A stretch of DNA of 64,000 bases from Nocardia transvalensis (GTDB lineage Bacteria; Actinomycetota; Actinomycetes; Mycobacteriales; Mycobacteriaceae). The translations under genes and the position numbers were made by a program. The notes under the pieces were generated by a model. The model ran no database searches, had not been told where the DNA came from, and worked only from the letters and a program-made list of their open reading frames with translations. This document shows positions 35,185-44,267 of the stretch, one piece after another (the stretch's first letter is position 1; each line of letters starts with the position of its first letter). Location: contig NZ_JADLQQ010000003.1 in the NCBI RefSeq assembly GCF_015477765.1, positions 496,001 through 560,000 on the forward strand. Reading direction: 5' to 3'.

Positions 35185-35790
35185 CTACAGCCCGCGGGGT
35201 CCCTCGGCGCGTAGATCGTCCACCTTGCGCATGGCCGCCCGCAGTTCCTCGAGCCATTCCTCGGCGTGCTTACCGGCCAGCTTGACAGTCCAGGCGAGGG
35301 CGTCGGCCCGGGAGCGCGCGACGCCCGCGTCGACGAGGGTGTCGAGCACCTTGCGCTCGGGCTGGCGCAGCCGGGTCATCACCGGAACGGCCAGGTGGGT
35401 GAACAGGGTCCGCTCACCGTTGACCGAGACGCCCCAGGCGACGTTGCGGCCGAAGCGGGCCTGCGCCTCCTGGGCGATCTGCATCCGGGCCGGGCGGGTC
35501 GACTCGCGGAAGCGCGCGATCAACCCCTCCCGGGTGGCCCGCGGAACCTCCGCCGTCGGCGGTTCGGCGTCGGCCGGTTGTTCGGCGTCGGCCGGTTCGG
35601 GCGCGGGCATGGGCAGTTCGCCGATCACGACGATCTCGTCGCGGTCGATCTCGACCACCGGAGGTCCACTGAACCAGTCGGCGGGCAACCTTCCCGCGAA
35701 CCAGTCGGGGGCGTCCGCGGCATCGGGAAGATCGGCCTGCTGCCAGCCGCCCGGGCGGCCGAATCCCCGCCCTCGATGTCCGTGTCTCAT
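35185..35790 (-). CDS. conserved actinobacterial protein of unknown function
   Basis: Protein of 201 residues without a domain I can name. The first 25 residues are glycine- and arginine-rich ([16 protein letters not shown]). Residues 28-62 hold a conserved-looking block, [32 protein letters not shown] proline/alanine linker follows, then a helical C-terminal half ([42 protein letters not shown] and [39 protein letters not shown]). I remember similar genes in several actinobacterial genera, so it is probably real and conserved. ATG at 35790 has GCGAGGT upstream, and a palindrome at 35819-35836 lies 29 bases before it. No signal peptide or membrane segment. Confidence 0.75.
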   Translation of the reverse strand: MRHGHRGRGFGRPGGWQQADLPDAADAPDWFAGRLPADWFSGPPVVEIDRDEIVVIGELPMPAPEPADAEQPADAEPPTAEVPRATREGLIARFRESTRPARMQIAQEAQARFGRNVAWGVSVNGERTLFTHLAVPVMTRLRQPERKVLDTLVDAGVARSRADALAWTVKLAGKHAEEWLEELRAAMRKVDDLRAEGPRGL

Positions 35791-35818
35791 GCGTTGTACC
35801 TCGCTTACCAAGAGGTCT

Positions 35819-35836
35819 TTGTAACAGTGATTACAA
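35819..35836. promoter_or_regulatory. candidate operator, perfect inverted repeat TTGTAA-N6-TTACAA
   Basis: Perfect 6-base arms around CAGTGA, in an AT-rich patch 29 bases before the start of the unknown gene at 35185-35790. The core TGTAA-N6-TTACA has the spacing of CRP/GlxR-type sites (TGTGA-N6-TCACA) with one symmetric substitution per arm. A class III adenylate cyclase is encoded 4 kb away. Regulator not identified. Confidence 0.55.
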
Positions 35837-36068
35837 GATTACGCCGAAATCGGATAGATGGATTCCGCCCTGGGAGAACGGCCTGGAGGTGGCGACACAG
35901 TGAACACGGCTAACGATTGCGTGACCGGTCCCGCGGATGACGGGATCCGGGCACTATTGTGGTCCCTGAGCATGGTGAATGTGGGCGGCGCCAAGGTGGC
36001 ACCGCGGGCATCTCCTTCGGGTACCGTTGGTCTTGTTGCTGAAGTGACAAGAGTGAAGAGTGGGCGAT

Positions 36069-37748
36069 ATGGATGTGTGGGGATCCCGCCGCTTTCGCGT
36101 TCGGGTGGCAGTGGCACTAGCGGCGATTGCTGCCCTCGCGATCGTGATGGGGTCGTGCGGGTTTCACGACAAGCCCCACGATCCCCAGGCCATCGTCAAA
36201 CGCTTCACTCAGCTGCTGGACTCCAAGGACGCGACGGCCGCGGCACAGCTGACCTCCTACCCCAGCGGGGCCGAGGCCACCCTGAAGCAGATCTTCGACG
36301 GGCTCAATCCTGGCAAACCCGATTACGAGATGGCGCAGTACATCGGGCTCGACGGCGATTCGGGCATGTTCAATCTGAAGGCCGACTGGAATTTCGGGCC
36401 GGGTAAGGATTGGACCTACGACCTGCAGGGCACCATTCGCAAGTTGGCCATCGGCTGGCGAATCTCCTGGGAACCGTCGGTGGTGATGCCGCAGCTGGAC
36501 TACAAGCGGACGGTCAAGCTGGTGAAAACCGACGCCACGCCGTCGCCGAAGGTGAACGACAACGCCGGCGAGCCGCTGATGACCGAGCAGATCATCAACG
36601 TGATCAAGCTCGATCCCAGCAAGACGCCCGACCCGGTCGCCTCGACCAATGCGCTGGCCGACGCCATCGCCCCGGTCGCCCCGCTGATCACCGGTCCGGC
36701 GCTGATGCAGCAGCTGAGCGCCTCTCACGGCAAGCCGATCGTCGCGGTGAACCTGCGCGAGGACGACTTCGCCATCCTGGAACCGCGGATGGCGCCCATC
36801 CCGGGCGTGGTGATGGACAAGCAGCCCCAGCTGATCGCCGCCGACCGCCGCGTCTGGTCACCGCTGCTGGACGCGCTGCGCAAGGTATGGCAGGAGAACC
36901 GCGACCAGCATGCGGGCTGGGGTGTGCAGGTGTTCGAGCCGGACGGTAAGCGGGTGGCCCAGCTGGCCGGACAGCAGGGCCCGCCCGGACCGGATATCGC
37001 CTCGACCATGGACCAGCGGCTGCAGCGCGCCGCCGAGGACGCGGTGGTCAGCGCGGGCACTCCCGCCTCGATCGTGGCCATCCAGCCGTCCACCGGCGCC
37101 GTGGTGGCCGCCGCCCAGAACACCTACGCGAGCGCCAAGGGCCCGGTGGCATTCACCGGGGCATACCCCACCGGCGGGATGAACGAGCTGTTCAAGTCCG
37201 TCGCGGCGGTCGTGAAGAAGAAGGCGCCGCAAGACGTTTCGGTGCAGGATACGGCCGAGGCCGCGGCCCTGCTCGGCGTCGGCATCGGATTCAAGGTGCC
37301 CGGCCTGGACCAGACCACCGGTCGGCTGCCGATCGGCGGCCGCGGTGTCGAACAGGTCCGCCAGGGCGGCGCGGACCCGATCCTCGCCAGTCCGTTCGGT
37401 ATGGCGATCGCCGCGGCGACCGTCGCGCGCGGTTCGGTGGCTCCGCCGATGATCGAGATCGGCCGACCGGCGACCACCGAGGCCGATCTGGCGCCGCTGC
37501 CCGGCGAGGTCACCGATCGGCTGCGCGGCATGTTGCGCGACGCCATGGGGGGCCCCGAACTGGCCGGGCTGCGCCGCTACGCCGACGTCACCGCCTATGC
37601 GGCCACCGCCGGATCGAGCGGCTGGCTGCTGGGCACCATGGGCGATCTCGCCTTCGCCCTGCACATCGACGACGTCGACAGCGGCGACGCGACAGCCCGC
37701 ATGGCCGCGCGCATGCTGCAGTCGCTGGCCGCACCGGACGACCGGTAA
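36069..37748 (+). CDS. penicillin-binding-protein relative with MecA_N/NTF2-like domain, catalytic motifs lost
   Basis: Lipoprotein of 559 residues laid out like PBP-lipo (Rv2864c): signal with lipobox ending VMGSC near residue 30, NTF2-like MecA_N domain (HDPQAIVKRFTQLLDSKDATAAAQLTSYPSGAEATLKQIFDGL) to about residue 150, a dimerisation region, and a transpeptidase-like domain from about residue 310 (TMDQRLQRAAEDAVVS). Where the active-site STFK should stand the protein reads YPTGGMNELFKSVAA, without serine; where KTGT should stand it reads YAATAGSSGWLLG. It therefore looks unable to acylate. GTG at 36060 is an alternative start. A structural or regulatory wall role is inferred. Confidence 0.8.
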   Translation: MDVWGSRRFRVRVAVALAAIAALAIVMGSCGFHDKPHDPQAIVKRFTQLLDSKDATAAAQLTSYPSGAEATLKQIFDGLNPGKPDYEMAQYIGLDGDSGMFNLKADWNFGPGKDWTYDLQGTIRKLAIGWRISWEPSVVMPQLDYKRTVKLVKTDATPSPKVNDNAGEPLMTEQIINVIKLDPSKTPDPVASTNALADAIAPVAPLITGPALMQQLSASHGKPIVAVNLREDDFAILEPRMAPIPGVVMDKQPQLIAADRRVWSPLLDALRKVWQENRDQHAGWGVQVFEPDGKRVAQLAGQQGPPGPDIASTMDQRLQRAAEDAVVSAGTPASIVAIQPSTGAVVAAAQNTYASAKGPVAFTGAYPTGGMNELFKSVAAVVKKKAPQDVSVQDTAEAAALLGVGIGFKVPGLDQTTGRLPIGGRGVEQVRQGGADPILASPFGMAIAAATVARGSVAPPMIEIGRPATTEADLAPLPGEVTDRLRGMLRDAMGGPELAGLRRYADVTAYAATAGSSGWLLGTMGDLAFALHIDDVDSGDATARMAARMLQSLAAPDDR

Positions 37749-37754
37749 TTCCGA

Positions 37755-38132
37755 TCAGCCCAGGGCTTTCCAGGCGACTCGCCAGCCGAGCAGGAACAGC
37801 GCCAGTACCGTCGCCGCGACCAGGACGAAGCTGAATGCGATGCCCTGCCCGCTGATCACCCGCAGCACCATGCCGCCGATCAGGGTGGACAGCCACACCA
37901 CCACGCCGGTGGGCCACAGCACGCGGCCGTCGAAACGCCGTACCGCGGCGGCGAATTCGCCGCGCGTGAAGATCCACAGCCCGAGCAGCCAGCCGATGAT
38001 CAGACCGGTGCCGAACGGCCACACCGTCCGTAATAGGCCCGCCAGCACGGCCTCGCTGTGACTGCGCCGGCCGATGGCGCAGAACACGATCACCAGCAGG
38101 GCGTCGATCACGAACGGCACCAGTTTCTTCAC
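37755..38132 (-). CDS. DUF3054 family membrane protein
   Basis: Integral membrane protein of 125 residues with four helices: VIDALLVIVFCAIGRRSH, LLRTVWPFGTGLIIGWLLGLW, WPTGVVVWLSTLIGGMVLRVI and VLVAATVLALFLLGWRVAW. The order and the signature IGRRSH plus PF..G...GW match DUF3054, of unknown function and common in actinobacteria. GTG at 38132. Convergent with the PBP-like gene, six bases between stops; head-to-tail with the flippase-like gene, 23 bases apart, likely one transcript. Confidence 0.86.
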   Translation of the reverse strand: MKKLVPFVIDALLVIVFCAIGRRSHSEAVLAGLLRTVWPFGTGLIIGWLLGLWIFTRGEFAAAVRRFDGRVLWPTGVVVWLSTLIGGMVLRVISGQGIAFSFVLVAATVLALFLLGWRVAWKALG

Positions 38133-38155
38133 GCCGCACAGGGTAATGGGGGCCC

Positions 38156-39286
38156 TCAGCCGGCCTGCGCGTCGCCCTCAGGACGGCGTCGCTCGGCGAG
38201 GATCGCCGAACGCTGCTCGAATTCCTTCTCGAATTCCTCGTCCTCGGCCTGCGGCTTGCGGAACAGGAACGCGAAGACGATCCAGCCGACGATCGCCACC
38301 AGAATGAGGCTGATCAGCCGGTAGACGAAGGCGGCCGTCACCGCCTGCGCGAACGGCAGGCCCGCGGCGGCGGACAGGCTGGCGACCAGCGTGAGCTCGA
38401 CGTAGACCAGCCCACCGGGCGCGAAGGGGATGGTGCCGACCGCCTTGCCCGCGCTGAACGCGATCATCAACCCGGCCAGACGCGGATCGGCGCCGACCGC
38501 GTAACAGGCCGCGCCCAGGCAGGCCACGTCGCCGAGCCGGTGCATCAGCGCCCACAACCCGACCAGCGCCCCGTCGCGGCGGCCCAGGTCCACCGACTCC
38601 AGCTGATGCAGGATCTCGTCGACCCTATCGATACCGTCGTCGGCGGGGCGTCGCCGAATTCTGTTCATCAGCTGCACGGCCCGCCGCGTCAGTGCGCGCA
38701 CCGAGCCCGGATGATTGGAGATGTAGTTGCCCGCCCACACCAGCGCGATCACCGCGCCGAGGGAGAAGATCAGCTTCCAGGGTCCGACCGTCTTACCGGC
38801 CAGGAAAGCTCCGCCCACGGCCAGCAGCACCATGCCCGCGGCGGCGACCAGCCCCGACATCGCCAGCTGCCAGGAGGCCAGGATCGGGCTCGCGCCCCAG
38901 CGTCGGGTCTGGCGGTAGGTGAAGGCCGTCGAGAACACCTGCCCGGCAGGCAGTGTCACCGACATCGCCGTGGCGCCGTAGACCACCGAGACCGAGGTGC
39001 GCTGACTGACGTTCACGCCGCCGGCGTGCAGTAGTTGTTTCTGGATCCGGCCGTAACCACTCATCGACACGGCCTGCATGAGGATGCAGGCGGCGACCCA
39101 GCCCCAATGGATTTCGGTGAGCGACTTCCACGAGTCGTGCAACCGTGGCCACAGGTAAATGCCCTCGGCGATCAGCAAGCCCGTGACGGCAACGCCGAGA
39201 ACCCATTTCACCCACCGGAACCGATTTCGACGGCCCGGCTGCCCAGGCGACGCGGGGTCGCCGGCTAGTTCACCGTGGGCCGTCAC
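38156..39286 (-). CDS. lysylphosphatidylglycerol-synthase-type transmembrane protein (UPF0104)
   Basis: Polytopic membrane protein of 376 residues with eight or so helices, of the LPG_synthase_TM family that includes the membrane part of MprF and archaeal AglD. Family landmarks are GVNVSQRTSVSVVYGATAMSVTLPAGQVFSTAFTYRQ, where the conserved G..S...LPAG lies, and FAPGGLVYVELTLVASLSAAAGLP near residue 305. It has no aminoacyl-transferase domain, so a flippase or lipid-modifying role is more likely than lysyl transfer. GTG at 39286. The acidic C-terminal tail (EDEEFEKEFEQRSAILAERR) is cytoplasmic. Confidence 0.85.
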   Translation of the reverse strand: MTAHGELAGDPASPGQPGRRNRFRWVKWVLGVAVTGLLIAEGIYLWPRLHDSWKSLTEIHWGWVAACILMQAVSMSGYGRIQKQLLHAGGVNVSQRTSVSVVYGATAMSVTLPAGQVFSTAFTYRQTRRWGASPILASWQLAMSGLVAAAGMVLLAVGGAFLAGKTVGPWKLIFSLGAVIALVWAGNYISNHPGSVRALTRRAVQLMNRIRRRPADDGIDRVDEILHQLESVDLGRRDGALVGLWALMHRLGDVACLGAACYAVGADPRLAGLMIAFSAGKAVGTIPFAPGGLVYVELTLVASLSAAAGLPFAQAVTAAFVYRLISLILVAIVGWIVFAFLFRKPQAEDEEFEKEFEQRSAILAERRRPEGDAQAG

Positions 39287-39343
39287 GTCGTCAGCCTAAC
39301 AGCGCCGAATTGCGCCGCCCCCGACCTCGTTGTTCCCGGCCCG

Positions 39344-40903
39344 CTATCCCGGCGAATGGGATTCCTCGGCGTCGAGCGCGGTATACGGGTCGAAACTCTC
39401 CTTCGGCCAGGCCAACTTCGTCTTGCGCCGCCGCCCGCGCAGTTGCACCTCGTCGCCGGATTCCCAGAATTGCTGTTCGAACTCGTCGGCGAAATACAGT
39501 GCACTGCCCGAGGCGAGCACCCGTCCGGGATGTTCCTTGGCCAGTTCCGTGAGCCGGGAAGCCTCGTTGACGGGATCGCCGATCACCGTGTATTCGAATC
39601 GGTTGGCCGCGCCGATATTTCCGGCGACCGCCAGGCCCGCCGAAACTCCGATTCCGATATCCAGGCCCGGCACCTCGCGCAATGCCTCGCGCAGTTCGCG
39701 GGCCGCACCCAGGGCGGAGGTCGGTGCGTCGGGCCGGTCCAGCGGCGCACCGAAGATGGCCAGGGCGGCGTCGCCGACGAATTTGTTGATCAGGCCGCTG
39801 TGCCGGTCGACGACGTCGACGACGATCCGGAAGAACTCGTTGAGCAGGCTCACCACCTCGGTCGGCGGTCGTTCCGCGGCGGTCGCGGTGGAGCCGACCA
39901 TATCGACGAACAGCACCGCCACGAACCGGGTCTCACCGCCGAGTTCGGTGCCGTACTCCAGCGCGCGCCGGGCCACCTCCTCGCCGACGTGCTGGCCGAA
40001 CAGTTCCTGCAGTTCGCGGCGCTGCGCGGCCTCCTCCATCATCCGGTTGAAACCCACCTGCAGCAGCCCGATCTCGCTGCCGTCGAACACCTCCACCTGC
40101 ACATCGCGCGCACCCTCCTGCACCCGGTCGATGGCGCGCGAGAGCTGGCGCACCGGATCGGAGATGCTGGAGGCGGTCAGCATGGACAGCGCCAGCGCCT
40201 GCAGGATGACGACCCCGCACAGCAGCAGGATCGACACCGCCAGCGAGCGCGCCGAGAACTGCACCTGCGAGGTGATCTGGGTGACGCACAGCAGCACGAT
40301 CGCGATGGTCGGCGCGAATGTGCCCATGCCCCAGGTCATCGCCATCCGGGTGCCGACGCCGGGGGTGAGGGTGTGGTCGAAGGTGCCGGTCTGCAGCGCA
40401 TGCGCGGCGACCGGGCGCAGAATGCGCTCACCGAGCATGTAGGTGAAGCCGAACACGATGGTCGCGGCCATACATTCGGTGACGATGACCGCACCCGCGA
40501 GCTGCGGGGTGTCGACGATGATCGTGGCGGCCAGCACCGCGCCGCCGACCAGCCACAGCAGCAGATGCACGATGGCCTGCCGCAGCGGGGCGTGCAGGGC
40601 CGCCATCTGTTCCTGGCGGCTCGGCGGCCCGCCGCGCACCTGCCAGCGCATCACCGGGCGCAGCATCAGCGCCGACGCGGTCAGGCTGAGGGCGCCGCCG
40701 ACGAAGAACACCAGCGCCGGGACCAGCAGGCCGGTGCGGCGGATGCCGTTCGGGCTGCCCTCGGGGGCGGGCAGACCGTATTGAATGAACGCGTACACCA
40801 GAATCGCACCGAAGGCGTTGGCCGCCAGCATCGATGCGAGGTACAGCGGCCAGCGCGTTCGCATGGTCTGTTTGACCGCTTCCAAGGGCGCTGACACGAT
40901 CAC
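39344..40903 (-). CDS. membrane-bound class III adenylate/guanylate cyclase
   Basis: Cyclase of 519 residues like mycobacterial Rv1318c-Rv1320c and Rv3645: six membrane helices (residues 20-270), a HAMP linker (DPVRQLSRAIDRVQEGARDVQVEVFDGSEIGLLQVGFNRMMEEAA) and a C-terminal catalytic domain. All catalytic residues appear present: metal aspartates in LFVDMVGST and KFVGDAALAIFG, the purine-selecting lysine in NKFVGD and aspartate in TVIGDPVN, and the transition-state asparagine and arginine in VNEASRL. The Lys/Asp pair favours ATP, so cAMP. GTG at 40903 is one of several possible starts; an ATG at 40864 precedes the first helix. Confidence 0.92.
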   Translation of the reverse strand: MIVSAPLEAVKQTMRTRWPLYLASMLAANAFGAILVYAFIQYGLPAPEGSPNGIRRTGLLVPALVFFVGGALSLTASALMLRPVMRWQVRGGPPSRQEQMAALHAPLRQAIVHLLLWLVGGAVLAATIIVDTPQLAGAVIVTECMAATIVFGFTYMLGERILRPVAAHALQTGTFDHTLTPGVGTRMAMTWGMGTFAPTIAIVLLCVTQITSQVQFSARSLAVSILLLCGVVILQALALSMLTASSISDPVRQLSRAIDRVQEGARDVQVEVFDGSEIGLLQVGFNRMMEEAAQRRELQELFGQHVGEEVARRALEYGTELGGETRFVAVLFVDMVGSTATAAERPPTEVVSLLNEFFRIVVDVVDRHSGLINKFVGDAALAIFGAPLDRPDAPTSALGAARELREALREVPGLDIGIGVSAGLAVAGNIGAANRFEYTVIGDPVNEASRLTELAKEHPGRVLASGSALYFADEFEQQFWESGDEVQLRGRRRKTKLAWPKESFDPYTALDAEESHSPG

Positions 40904-41032
40904 CAATCTAGCGTTCGGTACCGACTCGGCGTCGCTCCCGGCACCCTCTGCGGTGACTCGAGCTGCCGCATCCGCCCGCCACACGGCGGGCGCTGGCGTG
41001 CCCGCCGCGGCCGAGCCGGATAGGCTCGCGGC

Positions 41033-41190
41033 GTGAGCGAGCCTGCGAGCGAACCATCGGCACAGCGCGCATCGCGCACGGCGGCGCCGAGCGCCAGCGA
41101 GGTGGCGGCGTGAGCGAGCCTGCGAGCGAACCATCAATACAGTGCGCGTCGCGCACGGCGGCGCCGAGCGCCAGCGAGGTGGCGGCGTGA
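41033..41190 (+). repeat. 77-bp tandem duplication forming two GTGA-coupled 26-codon mini-ORFs
   Basis: Two near-identical 77-base units start at 41033 and 41110, and a partial third (GTGAGCGGGCCCGTGAGCG) is the 5' end of the AI-2E gene at 41187. Each unit reads GTG plus 25 sense codons plus TGA (VSEPASEPSAQRASRTAAPS...), and each TGA overlaps the next GTG as GTGA. The second TGA overlaps the start of the permease gene. The mini-peptides look like junk copies of a gene leader, but the coupling could let ribosomes pass into the real gene. The rest of the gap, 40904-41032, holds GC hairpins and no gene. Confidence 0.8.
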
Positions 41191-42482
41191 GCGGGCCCGT
41201 GAGCGCATCGACACAGCGCGACGGTAAGGCAGGGCCGCGGAGCCGGGTGCGCGGTGACCGGGACGGGCGGGCGGCGGCCGAAGCGGTGCATCCGCTGGTT
41301 CGCGAGGCCGCCGAGTGGTGCTGGCGGTTGTTGATCATCCTGGTCGCGGTCCTGGCCGTCGCCTATCTGGCGCACAGGCTGACCACCGTGGTGATCCCGC
41401 TGGCGATCGCCCTGCTGGCGGCGGCGCTGCTGGCACCGTTGGTGGACTGGATGCAGCGGCTGGGAGTGCCGCGCGGCATCGGGGTGTTCGTGGCCCTGGT
41501 CGGGTCGCTCGGACTGGTGGCGGGGATCTTCACCTTCGTGATCGAGCAGGCGGTCACCGGTGTGCCGCAGCTGACCGACGAGTTCAAGACCAGCGTTCAC
41601 CAGATCCAGGACTGGCTCATCAACGGCCCGATGCATCTGAGCAACGATCAGATCCGCGACGTCGGCAACAAGATCATCAAAGCCATCGAGTCCAACCAGG
41701 ATGCGCTCACCAGCGGGGCGTTGACCACGGCGGCCGCGGTCGGCGAGTTCCTCACCGGCACGTTCCTGACGCTGTTCATCCTGATCTTCTTCCTCTACGG
41801 AGGGGATCACATCTGGGAATTCGTGACCCGGATCGTGCCGACACCGCAGCGCGAGCGGGTCCGCAACGCCGGGCGGCTGGGTTTCGGAACGCTGATCGGG
41901 TGGGTGCGCGCGACGGTCATGGTGGCCGCGGTGGACGCGATCGGCATCGGGTCGGGCTTGGCGATTCTCAATGTGCCGCTGGCCCTGCCGCTGGCGTCGC
42001 TGGTGTTCATCGGTGCGTTCATTCCGATCGTGGGTTCGGTGCTGGCCGGGTCGATCGCGGTGTTCCTGGCGCTGATGACCAAGGGGTGGGTCACGGCGCT
42101 GATCGTGCTCGGTATCACGATCGCGGTGATGCAGTTGGAAGGCCACGTGCTGCAACCACTGCTGCTGGGACGCGCGGTCGATATCCACCCGCTGGCCGTG
42201 GTGCTGGCGATCACCGCCGGCGGGGTCCTGGCCGGAATCGCGGGTGCGCTGCTGGCGGTGCCGTTCGTGGCGGTCATGAATACCGCGATCCGCTCGTTGC
42301 TGGCCGACAGCCCGCAGGAGCTGTATCAGGAGCTGAACACCGGCGACGGGGAGCTGTATCACGCCGAACCCGACGAACCGGACGAGGGCCGATTCGACTC
42401 GACACCCCCGGCAGCGCAGGCCGAGTCCGCGCGCCCGGGGACACCGGGCACCAATTCCGGCGGCGAGGCGGGCGACCGCTGA
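41187..42482 (+). CDS. AI-2E family transporter (Rv0205-like)
   Basis: Membrane protein of 431 residues of the AI-2E/PerM family: eight helices in the family pattern, starting with WCWRLLIILVAVLAVAYLAHRLTTVVIPLAIALLAAALLAPLVDWMQ, a long extracellular loop (residues 120-180, KTSVHQIQDWLINGPMHLSND), then FLYGGDHIWEFVTRIVP and the conserved late block IPIVGSVLAGSIAVFLAL plus LEGHVLQPLLLGRAVDIHPLAVVL. Acidic disordered tail. Its place beside mmpL3 matches Rv0205. GTG at 41187 is in a GTGA overlap with the upstream mini-ORF. Substrate unknown despite the family name. A hairpin (GCCCGC/GCGGGC, 42489-42523) follows the stop. Confidence 0.88.
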   Translation: MSGPVSASTQRDGKAGPRSRVRGDRDGRAAAEAVHPLVREAAEWCWRLLIILVAVLAVAYLAHRLTTVVIPLAIALLAAALLAPLVDWMQRLGVPRGIGVFVALVGSLGLVAGIFTFVIEQAVTGVPQLTDEFKTSVHQIQDWLINGPMHLSNDQIRDVGNKIIKAIESNQDALTSGALTTAAAVGEFLTGTFLTLFILIFFLYGGDHIWEFVTRIVPTPQRERVRNAGRLGFGTLIGWVRATVMVAAVDAIGIGSGLAILNVPLALPLASLVFIGAFIPIVGSVLAGSIAVFLALMTKGWVTALIVLGITIAVMQLEGHVLQPLLLGRAVDIHPLAVVLAITAGGVLAGIAGALLAVPFVAVMNTAIRSLLADSPQELYQELNTGDGELYHAEPDEPDEGRFDSTPPAAQAESARPGTPGTNSGGEAGDR

Positions 42483-42549
42483 ATATGAGCCCGCCACCTC
42501 AGGGATTGCCCTGATGTGCGGGCGCGGCCGCGTCGGTACCCTCGACCGC

Positions 42550-43233
42550 ATGGGTGGTGAGACGATTTCCACTCCCGGGATGCAGTCTCCACAACCGACC
42601 GGGGGTGCGGTGGGCGATCGGGATCTGCGGGTGTCGGATGCCGAACGCGAACATGTGGGGATGCTGCTGCAGCGGGCGGTCGGGCTCGGCATGCTGTCGC
42701 TGGGTGAATTCACCGAGCGGATGGATACCGCGCTGGCGGCCAAGACCCGCGGCGAGCTGAATGCCGTTCTCGTCGACCTGCCCGGAATCCGGTTGGCGGG
42801 ACAGCCGAACCCCGTGGTGCCGCCGGTTGCGCGGCCGCCGCGCCCCGGTGTGCCGCCCGCCGGGGGCAACACCATTCGCGCCCGCCTATCAGGAGTGACG
42901 CGCAAGGGCCCCTGGCAGGTGCCGTCGAGCCTGTACCTGAACAACTTTCTGTCCGGCATCACGCTGGACTTCACCCAGGCGATCATGTCCACCCAGGTGG
43001 TGGAGCTGCGGGTCGACGACTTCTGCAGCTCACTGACGCTGATCGTGCCGGCCGAGGCCACCGTCGACCTCAACGGCCTGGAGCTGGTCGGCTCCAGCGC
43101 GAACAACAAGGTGCGCACCGGACCGCCGATCGGGCCGCTGCATCTGGTGGTGCACGGCCGGACCCGATTCGGCTCGGTCACCGCCAAACACCCCTTCGCA
43201 GCACAGTGGCGCCGCCTGATGTCGGGCCTCTGA
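42550..43233 (+). CDS. DUF1707 domain protein with LiaF-like C-terminal part
   Basis: Protein of 227 residues. DUF1707 spans about residues 24-77: DRDLRVSDAEREHVGMLLQRAVGLGMLSLGEFTERMDTALAAKTRGELNAVLVDLP, a short helical SHOCT-like module found at the N-terminus of many actinobacterial proteins. A proline-rich linker follows, then a beta-rich C-terminal part (FLSGITLDFTQAIMSTQVVELRVDDFCSSLTLIVPAEATVDLNGLELVGSS) resembling the cell-wall-active antibiotic response domain of LiaF. No membrane helix. ATG at 42550. Role perhaps in sensing envelope stress, by analogy only. Confidence 0.85.
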   Translation: MGGETISTPGMQSPQPTGGAVGDRDLRVSDAEREHVGMLLQRAVGLGMLSLGEFTERMDTALAAKTRGELNAVLVDLPGIRLAGQPNPVVPPVARPPRPGVPPAGGNTIRARLSGVTRKGPWQVPSSLYLNNFLSGITLDFTQAIMSTQVVELRVDDFCSSLTLIVPAEATVDLNGLELVGSSANNKVRTGPPIGPLHLVVHGRTRFGSVTAKHPFAAQWRRLMSGL

Positions 43234-43307
43234 CGGCGGCGCAACAACGGGTTTCGTGAGGATATTCGGGTACGCCCGGGACTTGGTGATCGGCTAACGT
43301 TGGACCT

Positions 43308-44165
43308 GTGACCAAGTCGAGTGGCTCCCAACTGGTACGGCCTGAAGACGCGGAGAGGCGGGCTAGCGTGGTGGTGCCGGAGCCCTGTCATCGCGCCGGT
43401 CGAGGGGAACCCTTGCTGCTGGTGCACGGCATGTTGCTCACGTGGCAGTCGTGGGGCACGGTCCTCGACGAATTGGCAAGCGACTACGAGGTTCTGGCGC
43501 CGACCCTGCCCGGCCACTGGGGTGGGCCGCAGGCCCAACGGCCCGCCGGAATCACCGCCCTCGCCGACTTCGTGGAGTCGGTGCTGGACGAAACAGGTTG
43601 GTCGACAGCACATTTGGTAGGGAACTCGCTCGGCGGCTGGCTGGTCCTGGAATTGGCCGCGCGTGGCCGCGCCCGCTCGGTCACGGCCATCGCGCCCGGT
43701 GGCATGTGGGATTCGGATGCGCGCGCCGCTCGCCAACTCATTCGCAAATACCGGGCGCTGGGCCCGGTCATCGGAGTCGGCGCGGGCCCCGAGGCCCATC
43801 CGATGGCCCGCAGCCTGGTGACACCGCTGCTGGCGCACCGCCCGGCCGACGTCCCGCACCGCCTCGCCACCGCCAACGCCGCCGCCCCCGCCCACTGCGT
43901 GATCGTCGACGACCTGGCCGAAGACCCCACTCTCTCGGCGGGTTTCACCCGCTTCGCCGATATCACCGCCCCGGTCACCATCCTGTTCTGTGAACACGAC
44001 CGAGTCCTCCCACCCCGCTTCCACAGCCACCTCCCCGACCTCCCCACCATCCACTCCCGCACCCTCCCCGCGGTGGGCCACGTCCCCATGCTCGAGTCCC
44101 CCGCCCTGATCACCAGCGAAATCCGCACCGCCATAGCCCGCGCCCACCCCGCCCCCACGCCGTAA
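43308..44165 (+). CDS. alpha/beta-fold hydrolase
   Basis: Soluble hydrolase of 285 residues. LLLVHGMLLTWQSWGTVLDELASDYEVLAPTLPGHWGG gives the oxyanion HG and first strands; the nucleophile elbow is LVGNSLGGWLVLELAARG near residue 105; the aspartate is in FCEHDRVLPPR and the histidine in AVGHVPMLESP. All three catalytic residues are present. GTG at 43308. Convergent with mmpL3. The lid domain (residues 130-215) is short. Substrate unknown; esterase or haloalkane-dehalogenase-like fold members look alike. Confidence 0.87.
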   Translation: MTKSSGSQLVRPEDAERRASVVVPEPCHRAGRGEPLLLVHGMLLTWQSWGTVLDELASDYEVLAPTLPGHWGGPQAQRPAGITALADFVESVLDETGWSTAHLVGNSLGGWLVLELAARGRARSVTAIAPGGMWDSDARAARQLIRKYRALGPVIGVGAGPEAHPMARSLVTPLLAHRPADVPHRLATANAAAPAHCVIVDDLAEDPTLSAGFTRFADITAPVTILFCEHDRVLPPRFHSHLPDLPTIHSRTLPAVGHVPMLESPALITSEIRTAIARAHPAPTP

Positions 44166-44267
44166 GACCCTGCGGCGCGGGGGAATCGACGGGCGGGTCA
44201 GCCGTCTCCTTCGGATGACCGTGTTCGACGAAGTGCTCGAAAGGTTCGGCCCCGGTAGCCGAGGTCG

